This document shows positions 56,681-64,000 of a stretch of 64,000 nucleotides of DNA, piece by piece. Made by a program: the position numbers and the translations under genes. Each line of letters opens with the position of its first letter. Positions within the stretch are counted from its first letter, which is position 1. The notes beneath the pieces are model-generated. The model was not told the origin of the DNA and did no database searches. It saw only the letters and a program-made list of their open reading frames with translations. Origin of the DNA: Ruania rhizosphaerae (GTDB taxonomy: Bacteria; Actinomycetota; Actinomycetes; Actinomycetales; Beutenbergiaceae); assembly GCF_009805705.1 (NCBI RefSeq), contig NZ_VSMB01000006.1:124001-188000 (forward strand). Reading direction: 5' to 3'.

Positions 56681-56750
56681 AATTCTGTGGGTTGGTGGGC
56701 TGGGGCGAGGTGTTGGTGGGTGTGTCGGTGGGTCGTGATGGGATGGATCC

Positions 56751-57575
56751 ATGCCGACAACCTCGCTGAGTATCGCCACGTTCAACGTCAACGGGATCCG
56801 CGCCGCCTTCCGGCGTGGGATGGACGCATGGTTGGCCAAGCACTCGCCTGATGTGCTCCTCCTGCAAGAGGTGCGCGCCACCGACGAGATCGTTGAGGGC
56901 TACCTCGGAGAGGGCTGGCACCTCGCCCACGAAGAGGCCAGTGACAAGGGCCGGGCCGGGGTGGCGATTGCCTCCCGGCTCCCGCTCGACGGCGTCCGGT
57001 TCGGTGTGGGCGATCCAGCCGCCCGGGCCGATGGTGAAGTGGGCCGTTGGGTCGAGGCCGACGTGCAGGAGGGGGGCCGGCCGGTCACCGTGATCTCGAC
57101 CTACATCCACTCCGGGACCGTGGGGACGCCGTCGATGGATGAGAAGTACGCCTTCCTGGACAAGGTGACCGCGCGGATGGGGGAGCTGGCTGAGCAGGGC
57201 AGGGCCGCCGTCGTCGCGGGGGACGTGAACATTGGCCACACCGAGCGTGACATCAAGAACTGGAAAGGAAACCGGAAGAACGCAGGGTTCCTGCCCGAGG
57301 AGCGTGCCTACCTCGATCGATGGACCGCGGAACTCGGCTGGGTGGACCTCGGGCGGCGTTTCGCCGGGGATGTCGACGGGCCATACACGTGGTGGTCGTG
57401 GCGGGGCAAGGCATTCGACAACGACTCCGGCTGGCGTATCGACTACCAGTTCGCCAGCCCCGCGCTTGCGCCGTTCGCGGCTGAGGCGGTGGTGGACCGC
57501 GCGCCGGCCTACGACCAGCGGATCTCCGATCATGCGCCACTGCGGGTCAGGTACGAACTCGAGGGGGCAGCGTGA
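56751..57575 (+). CDS. xth: Exodeoxyribonuclease III
   Basis: 274 residues, Mg-dependent AP endonuclease/3'-exonuclease for base-excision repair. Blocks: IATFNVNGIRAAFRRG, LLLQEVRA, GRAGVAIASR, AGDVNIGHTERDIKNWK, RIDYQFAS and the catalytic pair in ISDHAPL. ATG 56751 is supported by homology at ATFNVNGIR. The palindromic element 4 lies upstream. Confidence 0.95.
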   Translation: MPTTSLSIATFNVNGIRAAFRRGMDAWLAKHSPDVLLLQEVRATDEIVEGYLGEGWHLAHEEASDKGRAGVAIASRLPLDGVRFGVGDPAARADGEVGRWVEADVQEGGRPVTVISTYIHSGTVGTPSMDEKYAFLDKVTARMGELAEQGRAAVVAGDVNIGHTERDIKNWKGNRKNAGFLPEERAYLDRWTAELGWVDLGRRFAGDVDGPYTWWSWRGKAFDNDSGWRIDYQFASPALAPFAAEAVVDRAPAYDQRISDHAPLRVRYELEGAA

Positions 57576-57622
57576 GCGAGTGAGCGTGCTCCGTGTGCGG
57601 GGGATGCGTAGACTTCCGGCTC

Positions 57623-58063
57623 GTGCAGTTCGATACCCGGTTCGCCGCCTATGGCGTGATCATCGAGTCCCGCCGCGGCAGCGAACACATCCTGCTTGCG
57701 CTCTGGAACGAGTCCGACCGACCTCGCTGGAGCATGCCCGGGGGTGGAGCGGAACTCACTGAGACCGCCGAGCAGACAATCGTCCGGGAGGTGTGGGAGG
57801 AGACTGGCTATACGGTCGAACCAGGCCGGTTGCTCGGCATCGATACGCACCATGTGCCTGCTGAGCGGCGCCTGCACGGTGTCGGCCCGATGAAGGCAGT
57901 GCGGGCGATCTACGGGGCCACGATCATCGGTGGCGAACTACGGCACGAGATTGATGGCAGCACCGACGAGGCGCGTTGGATCCCGCTCTCGGACGTGCAC
58001 ACCCTGGACCGGGTGGAACTCGTGGACGTGGCGATCGACCTGTGGCGATCCGAGACGCACTAG
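57623..58063 (+). CDS. Nudix hydrolase
   Basis: 146 residues. The Nudix box is complete (GGAELTETAEQTIVREVWEE followed by TGY). It hydrolyses a nucleoside diphosphate derivative; substrate unknown. Leaderless look: TAGACT lies 8 bases before the GTG. Part of its coding sequence (around LLALWNESDRPRWS) has a decayed copy about 800 bases downstream. Confidence 0.92.
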   Translation: MQFDTRFAAYGVIIESRRGSEHILLALWNESDRPRWSMPGGGAELTETAEQTIVREVWEETGYTVEPGRLLGIDTHHVPAERRLHGVGPMKAVRAIYGATIIGGELRHEIDGSTDEARWIPLSDVHTLDRVELVDVAIDLWRSETH

Positions 58064-58123
58064 ACATGTCGCGGTCGGAGCCTCTCGTCTACCGTGGAGG
58101 GTGAGCGGAAGGGGCGGACCACC

Positions 58124-58453
58124 ATGTCGGATCAGCTACCCCGCGCACCCGGCGCGGCAAGGGCACGTGCGGATGAGGTGAGTCGGCGTCGGCTCATCGT
58201 CCACGCGATCAGGCTCGTGGTACCCGCCATCGGACTCGGTTGGGCACTTGGTCTGATGTTCCTTGCTCCCGACTCCTCAGTGCTTGTCGGGCTCGGGTTG
58301 GTGGGGATCATGGCTGCTGCCATCTGCGACGCTCTCCGGCGTCTGCTCCGCGACATGACGGGATATCCCTGGCGAGAACTGAACGTCACAATGTGCGCAT
58401 GGCTCGCGGTAGCGGGGATCACCGCCGTGGCTGGCTCGGTCACGCAGTTCTGA
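58124..58453 (+). CDS. Hypothetical small membrane protein
   Basis: 109 residues with three predicted helices (about 28-45, 48-65, 85-105) after a basic head. No family recognised. ATG 58124 has GGAAGGGG 9 bases upstream; GTG 58094 is in frame. It lies 60 bases after the Nudix gene in the same direction. Confidence 0.7.
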   Translation: MSDQLPRAPGAARARADEVSRRRLIVHAIRLVVPAIGLGWALGLMFLAPDSSVLVGLGLVGIMAAAICDALRRLLRDMTGYPWRELNVTMCAWLAVAGITAVAGSVTQF

Positions 58454-58506
58454 CGACGGGGCTGTTGGGCTCGGATGGCACGAGGCTAGGCGCGGCTCAG
58501 GGCGCG

Positions 58507-58580
58507 TCCTGCTCGTGCTCTGGAACGAGTCAGACCGACCGCTCTGGAACTAGTCCGACCGCGCTGGAGCATGCTCGGCG
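58507..58580 (+). pseudogene. Decayed duplicate of a Nudix gene fragment
   Basis: TCCTGCTCGTGCTCTGGAAC and the next 20 bases match the Nudix gene near 57691-57724, encoding LLxLWNESDRP. The match then breaks, restarts with GCTCTGGAACTAGTCCGACC, and continues to GCTGGAGCATGC, as at 57726-57737. The fragment is thus partly duplicated within itself and has an in-frame stop. It is a remnant of recombination, not a gene. Confidence 0.82.
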
Positions 58581-58760
58581 ACGAAACCGACCCGCCGAGA
58601 TCGCTTCCGCCCGGGCCGGAGTACCGCGCTGGTAGGTGACGACGATCGTCGGTTCCGCGGTGACAGAGCGACAGGCGATGGCGCCTCGGACACCGCTCGA
58701 CGCGGTAGGCGGTCTTCCGGGTCGGTGGGTGTCAGCCGCTGTCGGTCCGGTGCGTCGGTG

Positions 58761-58812
58761 ACGAGAACTGATGGCGCCTACCCGGCACGAGAACTGATGG
58801 TGCCTACCCGGG
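58761..58812. repeat. Tandem 26-base repeat, two copies
   Basis: ACGAGAACTGATGG(C/T)GCC followed by TACCCGG(C/G), at 58761-58786 and 58787-58812, differing at two positions. It lies 14 bases beyond the galK stop codon. Confidence 0.9.
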
Positions 58813-58825
58813 CTGGAGGCCCGGA

Positions 58826-60019
58826 TCAGTGCGCCGGGCCCGACGCGGTCGCCGTCAGGAACGCCGGCGCACCAAAACCGGCGTCCGCAAAAGCCTGCTT
58901 GACCGCCGCCGACACGGCCTCACCGGTACCTGCCTCGATCAGCGCGATCGCAGATCCGCCGAACCCGCCGCCGGTCATCCGGGCGCCCAGTGCGCCAGCC
59001 GAGCGAGCGGCCGTCACAGCCACGTCGAGCTCCGCGCACGAGACCTCGTAGTCCTCGGCGAGGGACGCGTGCGAGGCATCCATCAGGGGCCCCACCTCAC
59101 GAACCCGTCCGGCGTCGAGCAGGGCGACGAACTGCTGCACGCGCTCGATCTCGGTGACAACGTGCCGCACCCGCTTACGCGACTCCTCGTCGGGCAGGGC
59201 GGCCAACGCCCCGTCCAGCCGGTCTGGCGAGATTTCCCGCAGTGTCGGCACCTCGAGCGTCTCCGCCGCTGCTTCACAGGTCGCGCGCCGTTGCGCATAC
59301 TGACCGTCCACGAGGCTGTGCTCTGCTTTGGTGTCGATCACCAGCAGTTCCAGCCCCGCCTCGGTGAGGTCGAACGGGATGTGCCGCACGGACCCGTCCC
59401 GGCAGTCCAGGAGCAGCGCGTGACCTTCTCGGGCGCGCAGCGAGGCCGCCTGGTCCATCCCGCCAGTGTTGGCACCGGCGATCTCGTTCTCGGCACGGAT
59501 GGAGGCGTCTACCAGCTCGACGCGCCCGGAATCCGTGCCGGCGTCCGGGCCCGTCCAGCCCGGCACATCGGCGAACGCGACTGCGAACGCGCACTCCAGT
59601 GCCGCCGAAGAGCTCAGCCCCGATCCATACGGGACGCATGAGGCCACCGCAGCGTCGAAACCGCCGACCCGGTGCCCGGCCTGCTCCAGCGCCCAGGCCA
59701 CCCCGACCGGATACGCTCCCCAGCCCTGAACGGCGCCGGGCGCGACCGCGTCCAACTCGGCCGACCACACGCCAGGCTCCCGCTCGGAGACCAGCTGGGC
59801 TGCGCCGTCATCGGTGCGCCGTAGCGCCACGTACGTGCGGTGGGGCAGTGCGATCGGCAGGCACAGGCCACCGTTGTAGTCGGTGTGCTCACCGATGAGG
59901 TTCACCCGGCCTGGCGCCGACCACACGCCATCGGGCTCGCCGGTGAAGGTGCCGGCGAAGGTCTGGCGGGCTTGGGCCGCGCCCTCGTCCTCGGTCCAGG
60001 CGTGGACGGTGGTGCTCAC
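58826..60019 (-). CDS. galK: Galactokinase
   Basis: 397 residues, GHMP kinase phosphorylating galactose at C1. The family signature is GRVNLIGEHTDYNGGLCLP; the ATP loop is PYGSGLSSSAALE; the third motif is MTGGGFGGSAIALI. GTG 60019 has GAGGAGGG upstream. It is the second gene of a galT-galK operon (79-base gap) in the Leloir pathway. Confidence 0.97.
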   Translation of the reverse strand: MSTTVHAWTEDEGAAQARQTFAGTFTGEPDGVWSAPGRVNLIGEHTDYNGGLCLPIALPHRTYVALRRTDDGAAQLVSEREPGVWSAELDAVAPGAVQGWGAYPVGVAWALEQAGHRVGGFDAAVASCVPYGSGLSSSAALECAFAVAFADVPGWTGPDAGTDSGRVELVDASIRAENEIAGANTGGMDQAASLRAREGHALLLDCRDGSVRHIPFDLTEAGLELLVIDTKAEHSLVDGQYAQRRATCEAAAETLEVPTLREISPDRLDGALAALPDEESRKRVRHVVTEIERVQQFVALLDAGRVREVGPLMDASHASLAEDYEVSCAELDVAVTAARSAGALGARMTGGGFGGSAIALIEAGTGEAVSAAVKQAFADAGFGAPAFLTATASGPAH

Positions 60020-60098
60020 GCTGTGCCCTCCTCGCGTGCCGCTGCCTCGCTGCGGCAGGTCTCGTTCCTTGCCCTACCTCCGCGGGGGCTCCGCGCGT

Positions 60099-61301
60099 TC
60101 ACGAAATCTCCTTGAGCCGGTCGGCAATCTTCTCCGGGGTGGTGTCGCTGATCCAGGCTCCCATTCCGGACTCCGACCCCGCCAGGAACTTCAGCTTTCC
60201 GGGCGCGCGGCGGATCGAGAACAGCTGCAGGTGCAGGCGCAGATCGTCCCGGCCGTGGACCACGGGAGCCTGATGCCAGCCGGAGATGTAGGGCAGCGGC
60301 ATCGGCGTGCCGTCGGCGTCGACGAAGAACTGGTCCAACCGGCGCAGCAGGTTCAGGTATAGCTCGGCGAAGTCGGTGCGTTCGGCGTCGGTGGTGGCGG
60401 GCAGGTCCGGTACGTCCCGGCGCGGTGCCACGTGCACTTCGACCGGCCAGCGCGCCGCCGCCGGAACGTAGGCGACCCAGTGCTCGGACTCGCCGACGAT
60501 CCGCCGTCCCGAAGCCAGCTCGCCCTCGAGCACGTCCTTGAGGAGGTTGCGCCCCGTGCGCTGGCGGTGCGCGACGGCCTGGTGCAGCATCGTCTGGGTC
60601 TTCGGGGTGAGGAACGGGTAGGCGTAGATCTGCCCGTGCGGGTGGTGCAGCGTGACGCCGATCTCCGCGCCGCGGTTCTCGAAGCAGTACACCTGCTGCA
60701 CGCCATCGATCGCGTGCAGTGCCGCAGTCCGGTCCGCCCACGCCTCCACGATGGTGCGCATCCTCGTGGGACTGACTGAGCTCAGCGAGGCGTCGGCGTC
60801 CGGGGAGAAGCAGATCACCTCACACCGCCCGACGGCGGGGCGCACCGGGTACAGATCGTTGCCATCGAGGCGGGTGGTCTCGTCCGGTTCGCCGGGGACC
60901 CGCATCAGTGACGGGAAGCGGTTCTCGAAGACGACGACGTCATAGTCGGTGGCAGGGATCTCACCGTCGGTGTAGTCGGCGCCGGGCTTGGCCGGGGCGA
61001 GCGGATTGGTGTCCGGCCCGGGTAGGAACGTGCGATTCATCCGGTGCGAGGCCATCGGGATCCACTCGCCGGTGAGCACGTCGTAGCGCATCTGCGGGCC
61101 GGTGACGGGCTGCGTCGATCCGTCCGGTCCCTCGATCGGGGCGAACCTGTCCGGCAACGGGCGCGGATCGTCCAGGCGGCGGGTGTGCTCGCCCGAGACG
61201 TACGGCTCGGAATCGTCGTAGTAGAAAAACTCACGACCGTCGGCCAAGGTGGTGGGTGTGCGGCGCACGCGCGTGGTGCTGAGGTCCGGGAGTCCAGTCA
61301 C
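60099..61301 (-). CDS. galT: Galactose-1-phosphate uridylyltransferase
   Basis: 400 residues, HIT-superfamily. It transfers UMP from UDP-glucose to Gal-1-P. Blocks: YDVVVFENRFPSL, CFENRGAEIGVTLHHPHGQI with the catalytic His-Pro-His, and VHVAPRRDVPDL. The start is GTG 61301 with CACACT 6 bases upstream, leaderless-like. Its promoter contains tandem 10-base repeats and an inverted repeat, candidates for a sugar regulator. Confidence 0.96.
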   Translation of the reverse strand: MTGLPDLSTTRVRRTPTTLADGREFFYYDDSEPYVSGEHTRRLDDPRPLPDRFAPIEGPDGSTQPVTGPQMRYDVLTGEWIPMASHRMNRTFLPGPDTNPLAPAKPGADYTDGEIPATDYDVVVFENRFPSLMRVPGEPDETTRLDGNDLYPVRPAVGRCEVICFSPDADASLSSVSPTRMRTIVEAWADRTAALHAIDGVQQVYCFENRGAEIGVTLHHPHGQIYAYPFLTPKTQTMLHQAVAHRQRTGRNLLKDVLEGELASGRRIVGESEHWVAYVPAAARWPVEVHVAPRRDVPDLPATTDAERTDFAELYLNLLRRLDQFFVDADGTPMPLPYISGWHQAPVVHGRDDLRLHLQLFSIRRAPGKLKFLAGSESGMGAWISDTTPEKIADRLKEIS

Positions 61302-61311
61302 ACCACCAGTG

Positions 61312-61348
61312 TGTCACAAGTTCGCACTAGTTCGCACACAATGTGACA
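61312..61348 (-). promoter_or_regulatory. Candidate operator of the gal operon
   Basis: Two 10-base direct repeats AGTTCGCAC(T/A) at 61319-61328 and 61329-61338 (one helix turn) are enclosed by TGTCACA (61312-61318) and TGTGACA (61342-61348). They cover the expected -35 region of galT. DeoR- and GntR-type sugar regulators use such sites; the regulator is not in the window. Confidence 0.6.
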
Positions 61349-61432
61349 TGGCGGTAGGAGGGGATCAGTGGTCAGCGAGGTCGTGCACAATACGACGATG
61401 AGGTTCCGGCCGAGTCCCCGACGGAGCGTGCG

Positions 61433-62068
61433 ATGACGCACGGCCAGTCGACGACGATACGCGCGAGCGACCCTGTTGCGTCCGAGACGGCAGCGACGAG
61501 CGCTCCCGACCCGACCGTGCCTCCACCGCCGGTCGGGGTCCCCGTCCCACCCGGCCATGTGCGCATCGGCGTCGCCATCCCTGTGCCGGAGCCGTATGCC
61601 GCCAGCCTCACCAGGGCGAGGTTGCGTGCCGACGACCCGCTGGCTCGTTCGATTCCCCCGCACATCACGCTGCTGCCTCCCACCGACATCCCGGAGGACG
61701 CAATCGCCGACGTACAGGCCCACCTCGCGCGGATCGCCACCGATCAGCGGCCCTTCGTGGTCGAACTCAACGGCACTGACACCTTCCGGCCGGTCTCGCC
61801 GGTCGTGTTCGTTCAGCTCAGCACCGGAACCGATGCCTGCGCCGCGTTGCAAGAGGCGGTCAACGACGGGCCGCTGGCACAGCGGCTCCGCTTCCCGTTC
61901 CACCCGCACGTCACCCTGGCCCATGCCGTGGACGAGTCCGCCCTGGACGAGGCGGCCGACACCATGGCCGAGTTCGACGCGGTCTTTCCTGTGGCGCACT
62001 TCTGTCTCTACGAGCATGGCGAAGACGGCGTCTGGCGCGACGTGTGCACCTACGCCCTGACCTCCTGA
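61433..62068 (+). CDS. 2H phosphoesterase / 2'-5' RNA ligase-like protein
   Basis: 211 residues. Two H-x-T motifs, PPHITLLPPT and HPHVTLAHAV, give the paired catalytic site of the 2H superfamily. The first 40 residues are a Pro-rich disordered head. Substrate unknown: RNA 2',3'-cyclic ends or small cyclic phosphates are possible. GGAG lies 6 bases before ATG 61433. It is divergent from galT. Confidence 0.88.
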   Translation: MTHGQSTTIRASDPVASETAATSAPDPTVPPPPVGVPVPPGHVRIGVAIPVPEPYAASLTRARLRADDPLARSIPPHITLLPPTDIPEDAIADVQAHLARIATDQRPFVVELNGTDTFRPVSPVVFVQLSTGTDACAALQEAVNDGPLAQRLRFPFHPHVTLAHAVDESALDEAADTMAEFDAVFPVAHFCLYEHGEDGVWRDVCTYALTS

Positions 62069-62208
62069 CGGCGTTCGGGGCACATTCCGGACGACACCGA
62101 CGGGAACATGCCACGCGGGCCGCGCAGAGCACTCGATGGCGGTGTACCGGTCAGTTCCATTCCTGACAGGTAGATGCATCGTCGGCCCGGTTTCGACATG
62201 CTGGACCC

Positions 62209-63288
62209 ATGGCAGGCACGAACACCGGACTGGCAGGCTTCATCGACTGGCTGAAGAAGACCCGCGTGATGCGGGCGCTCTCGAGATACGGGGCAGCCAA
62301 CGGCAACCTCCTCGCGGGCGGGATCGCGTTCGCCGGGTTGTTCTCGGTGTTCGGTGCCCTCACCATCGCCTACACCGCGTTCATGAAAGTGCTGGGCGGG
62401 AACGAGGAGCTGCGTCAGCAGGTGATCGACGCTGCGGCCGAGTCGCTACCCGGACTGATTGAGACCGAGGAATTCGACAGAGGCCTGATCGACCCCGCCA
62501 GCCTCGAGTTCGACACCGGCACCGGGATCGCCGGGATCGTCGCCACCCTTGTCCTGATCAACATGGCCTTCCGCGTGCCCGCTGCGCTCCGGTCCTCGAT
62601 TCGCACCATGTTCGGTCTCGTCTCCCCGCCCGAGCATCCGGTGCTCGGCAAACTGCGCGATGTGCTCGGGTTCGTGGGGCTGGTGCTCTCGGTGATCCTC
62701 ACCTCCGCCATGGGCATCGCCGCCGGAGCGGCCGGTGAGTGGCTGCTCTCGCTCGCCGGCTGGGAGAGCACCAGCGCCGGGCAGTGGCTGCTGCGCATCT
62801 TCGGGCTGGTGATCGTGCTGCTCGTGGACTGGGCCGTGTTCATGTGGGTCTTCCGCACCCTGGCCGGAGTGAGGCCCCCGAGGCACGACCTCGTGCTCGG
62901 GGCTCTGCTCGCCGCGATCGGTGCCGGTGCGCTGCGCTACCTCGGCACCTCCGTGGTCGGGGGCAACCTCAGCGAGAACCCGATCTTCGCCTCCGCGGCC
63001 GTGCTCGGCACCCTGCTGCTGTGGATCAACCTGGTGGTGCGAGTCACGTTGATCGTGGCGGCGTGGACCGCGAACGCGCCCGCCCACCCCGAGGTGGCGG
63101 ACGAGATGATCACCCACTTCGACGAGACGCCGAACTACGTCACGCTCAGCGATCCCAGGACCCTCGAGTGGCAGCACGACCCGGTCACCGGGCGGGTGCA
63201 GCCCGAGTTCCCGCCACCGCCGGAGCCCTACTGGGGCGGCCTGATCGGCTGGGTCGGGCGCAAGATCAGCGGCGCGCGGCGGGCCTGA
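62209..63288 (+). CDS. YihY/BrkB-family membrane protein
   Basis: 359 residues. Six helices starting with NLLAGGIAFAGLFSVFGALT; the family blocks LVSPPEHPVLGKLRD-like (reads VSPPEHPVLGKL) and WTANAPAHPE. The family was once called ribonuclease BN but is a membrane protein of unsettled function. CATGCT, a weak -10, lies 6 bases before the ATG. Confidence 0.9.
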   Translation: MAGTNTGLAGFIDWLKKTRVMRALSRYGAANGNLLAGGIAFAGLFSVFGALTIAYTAFMKVLGGNEELRQQVIDAAAESLPGLIETEEFDRGLIDPASLEFDTGTGIAGIVATLVLINMAFRVPAALRSSIRTMFGLVSPPEHPVLGKLRDVLGFVGLVLSVILTSAMGIAAGAAGEWLLSLAGWESTSAGQWLLRIFGLVIVLLVDWAVFMWVFRTLAGVRPPRHDLVLGALLAAIGAGALRYLGTSVVGGNLSENPIFASAAVLGTLLLWINLVVRVTLIVAAWTANAPAHPEVADEMITHFDETPNYVTLSDPRTLEWQHDPVTGRVQPEFPPPPEPYWGGLIGWVGRKISGARRA

Positions 63289-63337
63289 GCGTTCGGGCGC
63301 GTACGGGTGGGTACGGAATCGACGGCCGTGACCGGTG

Positions 63338-63357
63338 CCGTGCCACATGAGGCACGG
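63338..63357. terminator. Hairpin after YihY gene
   Basis: CCGTGCC and GGCACGG pair around ACATGA, 50 bases after the stop. Short but G/C-rich; a likely terminator before the next leaderless gene. Confidence 0.55.
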
Positions 63358-63403
63358 TGTGGCTGAGGATCGTCAGTTCGGTACGGGTGGATAGGCTCGG
63401 CCG

Positions 63404-64000
63404 ATGACGCAGTCCTTTCATGCCATCGTGCCTGCCGGGGGAGCAGGGACCCGCCTGTGGCCGCTCTCGCGGCAAGGGAACCCGAAGTTTCTCCACGATC
63501 TCACCGGCACGGGCCGCACCCTGATCCAAGGCACCCTGGACCGGCTCGCCCCCCTCAGCGACAGCGTGCTCGTGGTCACCGGCGAGCCTCACGTCGACGC
63601 GGTCGCCGACCAGCTGCCCGAGCTCCCCGCCGAGAACGTCCTCGTCGAACCCTCCCCGCGGGACTCCATGGCTGCGATCGGGCTGGCTGCCGCTGTGCTG
63701 ACCAGGCGCCATCCCGGCACCGACGTGATCCTCGGTTCCTTCGCCGCCGACCACGTCATCACCGATCACGCCGCCTTTGCCGCCGCCGTACGCACTGCCG
63801 TGGCCACCGCTGCCGAGGACTATGTGGTCACTATCGGCATCAGGGCCACGGAGCCGTCTACCGCGTTCGGCTACATCCATGTCGGCGATCCGATTGCCAC
63901 CGGTGCCCACCAGGTGCTCGGCTTCACTGAGAAGCCCGACGCGGAGACCGCCGCCGGGTATCTCGCCACCGGTGCCTACCGGTGGAACGCGGGGATGTTC
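63404..64000 (+). CDS. manC: Mannose-1-phosphate guanylyltransferase (3' end beyond window)
   Basis: 199 residues visible. Nucleotidyltransferase signature VPAGGAGTRLWPLSRQGNPK, then LVEPSPRDSMAAIGLAAAVL, FAADHVI and GYIHVG, FTEKPD, with AYRWNAGMF at the edge. It makes GDP-mannose for glycans. Leaderless look: TAGGCT lies 6 bases before the ATG. The gene runs off the right edge. Confidence 0.93.
   Translation, partial: MTQSFHAIVPAGGAGTRLWPLSRQGNPKFLHDLTGTGRTLIQGTLDRLAPLSDSVLVVTGEPHVDAVADQLPELPAENVLVEPSPRDSMAAIGLAAAVLTRRHPGTDVILGSFAADHVITDHAAFAAAVRTAVATAAEDYVVTIGIRATEPSTAFGYIHVGDPIATGAHQVLGFTEKPDAETAAGYLATGAYRWNAGMF

Larger units (their letters stand above)
58454..58825. other. 372-base region holding a gene remnant and a tandem repeat
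   Basis: No intact gene. It contains the Nudix-like remnant (58507-58580) and a 26-base tandem repeat (58761-58812), described separately. The part between them shows no clear motif. Confidence 0.6.

Overview
The window is high-GC DNA with the codon use, dense gene packing, ATGA overlaps, GTG starts and mostly TGA stops of an Actinomycetota chromosome. The order sucC-sucD-DUF6350-purN-purH, then DUF3017, malate dehydrogenase, purU, glyA and folD fits Micrococcales (Beutenbergia/Ruania-like relatives). I cannot name the genus from sequence alone. No rRNA, tRNA, CRISPR array, transposase or integrase was seen.

Left end (1-3.2 kb): a PspC-domain membrane protein, cut by the window edge, is divergent from a PspC-headed sensor kinase and its LuxR-type response regulator, which looks like an envelope-stress module. 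Positions 3.2-18.2 kb hold a large iron locus. It has six FecB-type substrate-binding lipoproteins, one FecCD-type permease pair with one ATPase, a siderophore-interacting ferric reductase fused to a methyltransferase-like domain, and an asymmetric heterodimeric ABC exporter-fold pair. Four DtxR/IdeR-type iron boxes (19 bp, 16-18 matches) split it into four transcription units. It is the most distinctive system here.

Middle (18-32 kb): an NAD(P)-binding protein, a TetR/MFS efflux pair with a palindromic operator, and a phosphate cluster (Na/Pi cotransporter, coiled-coil protein, orphan PstS) behind a textbook PHO box of 11-bp direct repeats. Next come ChrA and the helicase PcrA. A visibly AT-richer two-gene island follows (secreted metzincin-like protease plus lipoprotein) with its own sigma70 promoter, then an acyltransferase-SGNH fusion.

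Right half (32-64 kb): core metabolism including sucCD, purN, purH, mdh, purU, glyA and folD. Both purH and glyA-folD lie behind ZTP (pfl) riboswitches, giving a small one-carbon/purine regulon. Interspersed are a Fic protein whose promoter lies inside a 49-bp palindrome, a ferredoxin-reductase-type flavoprotein, an aquaporin with an acidic tail, a GH38 alpha-mannosidase, two paralogous proline/glycine-rich membrane proteins sharing an upstream motif at identical spacing, a MarR/MMPL pair, exonuclease III, a Nudix hydrolase with a decayed copy of part of itself, galT-galK with an operator candidate, a 2H phosphoesterase, a YihY/BrkB protein and the start of a mannose-1-phosphate guanylyltransferase.

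Two genome-wide habits show. Many genes look leaderless, with a TAnnnT -10 box only 6-9 bp before the start codon. One family of palindromic elements (core CGTCGATCTGG) sits just after stop codons at 21.3, 34.4, 53.7 and 56.6 kb.
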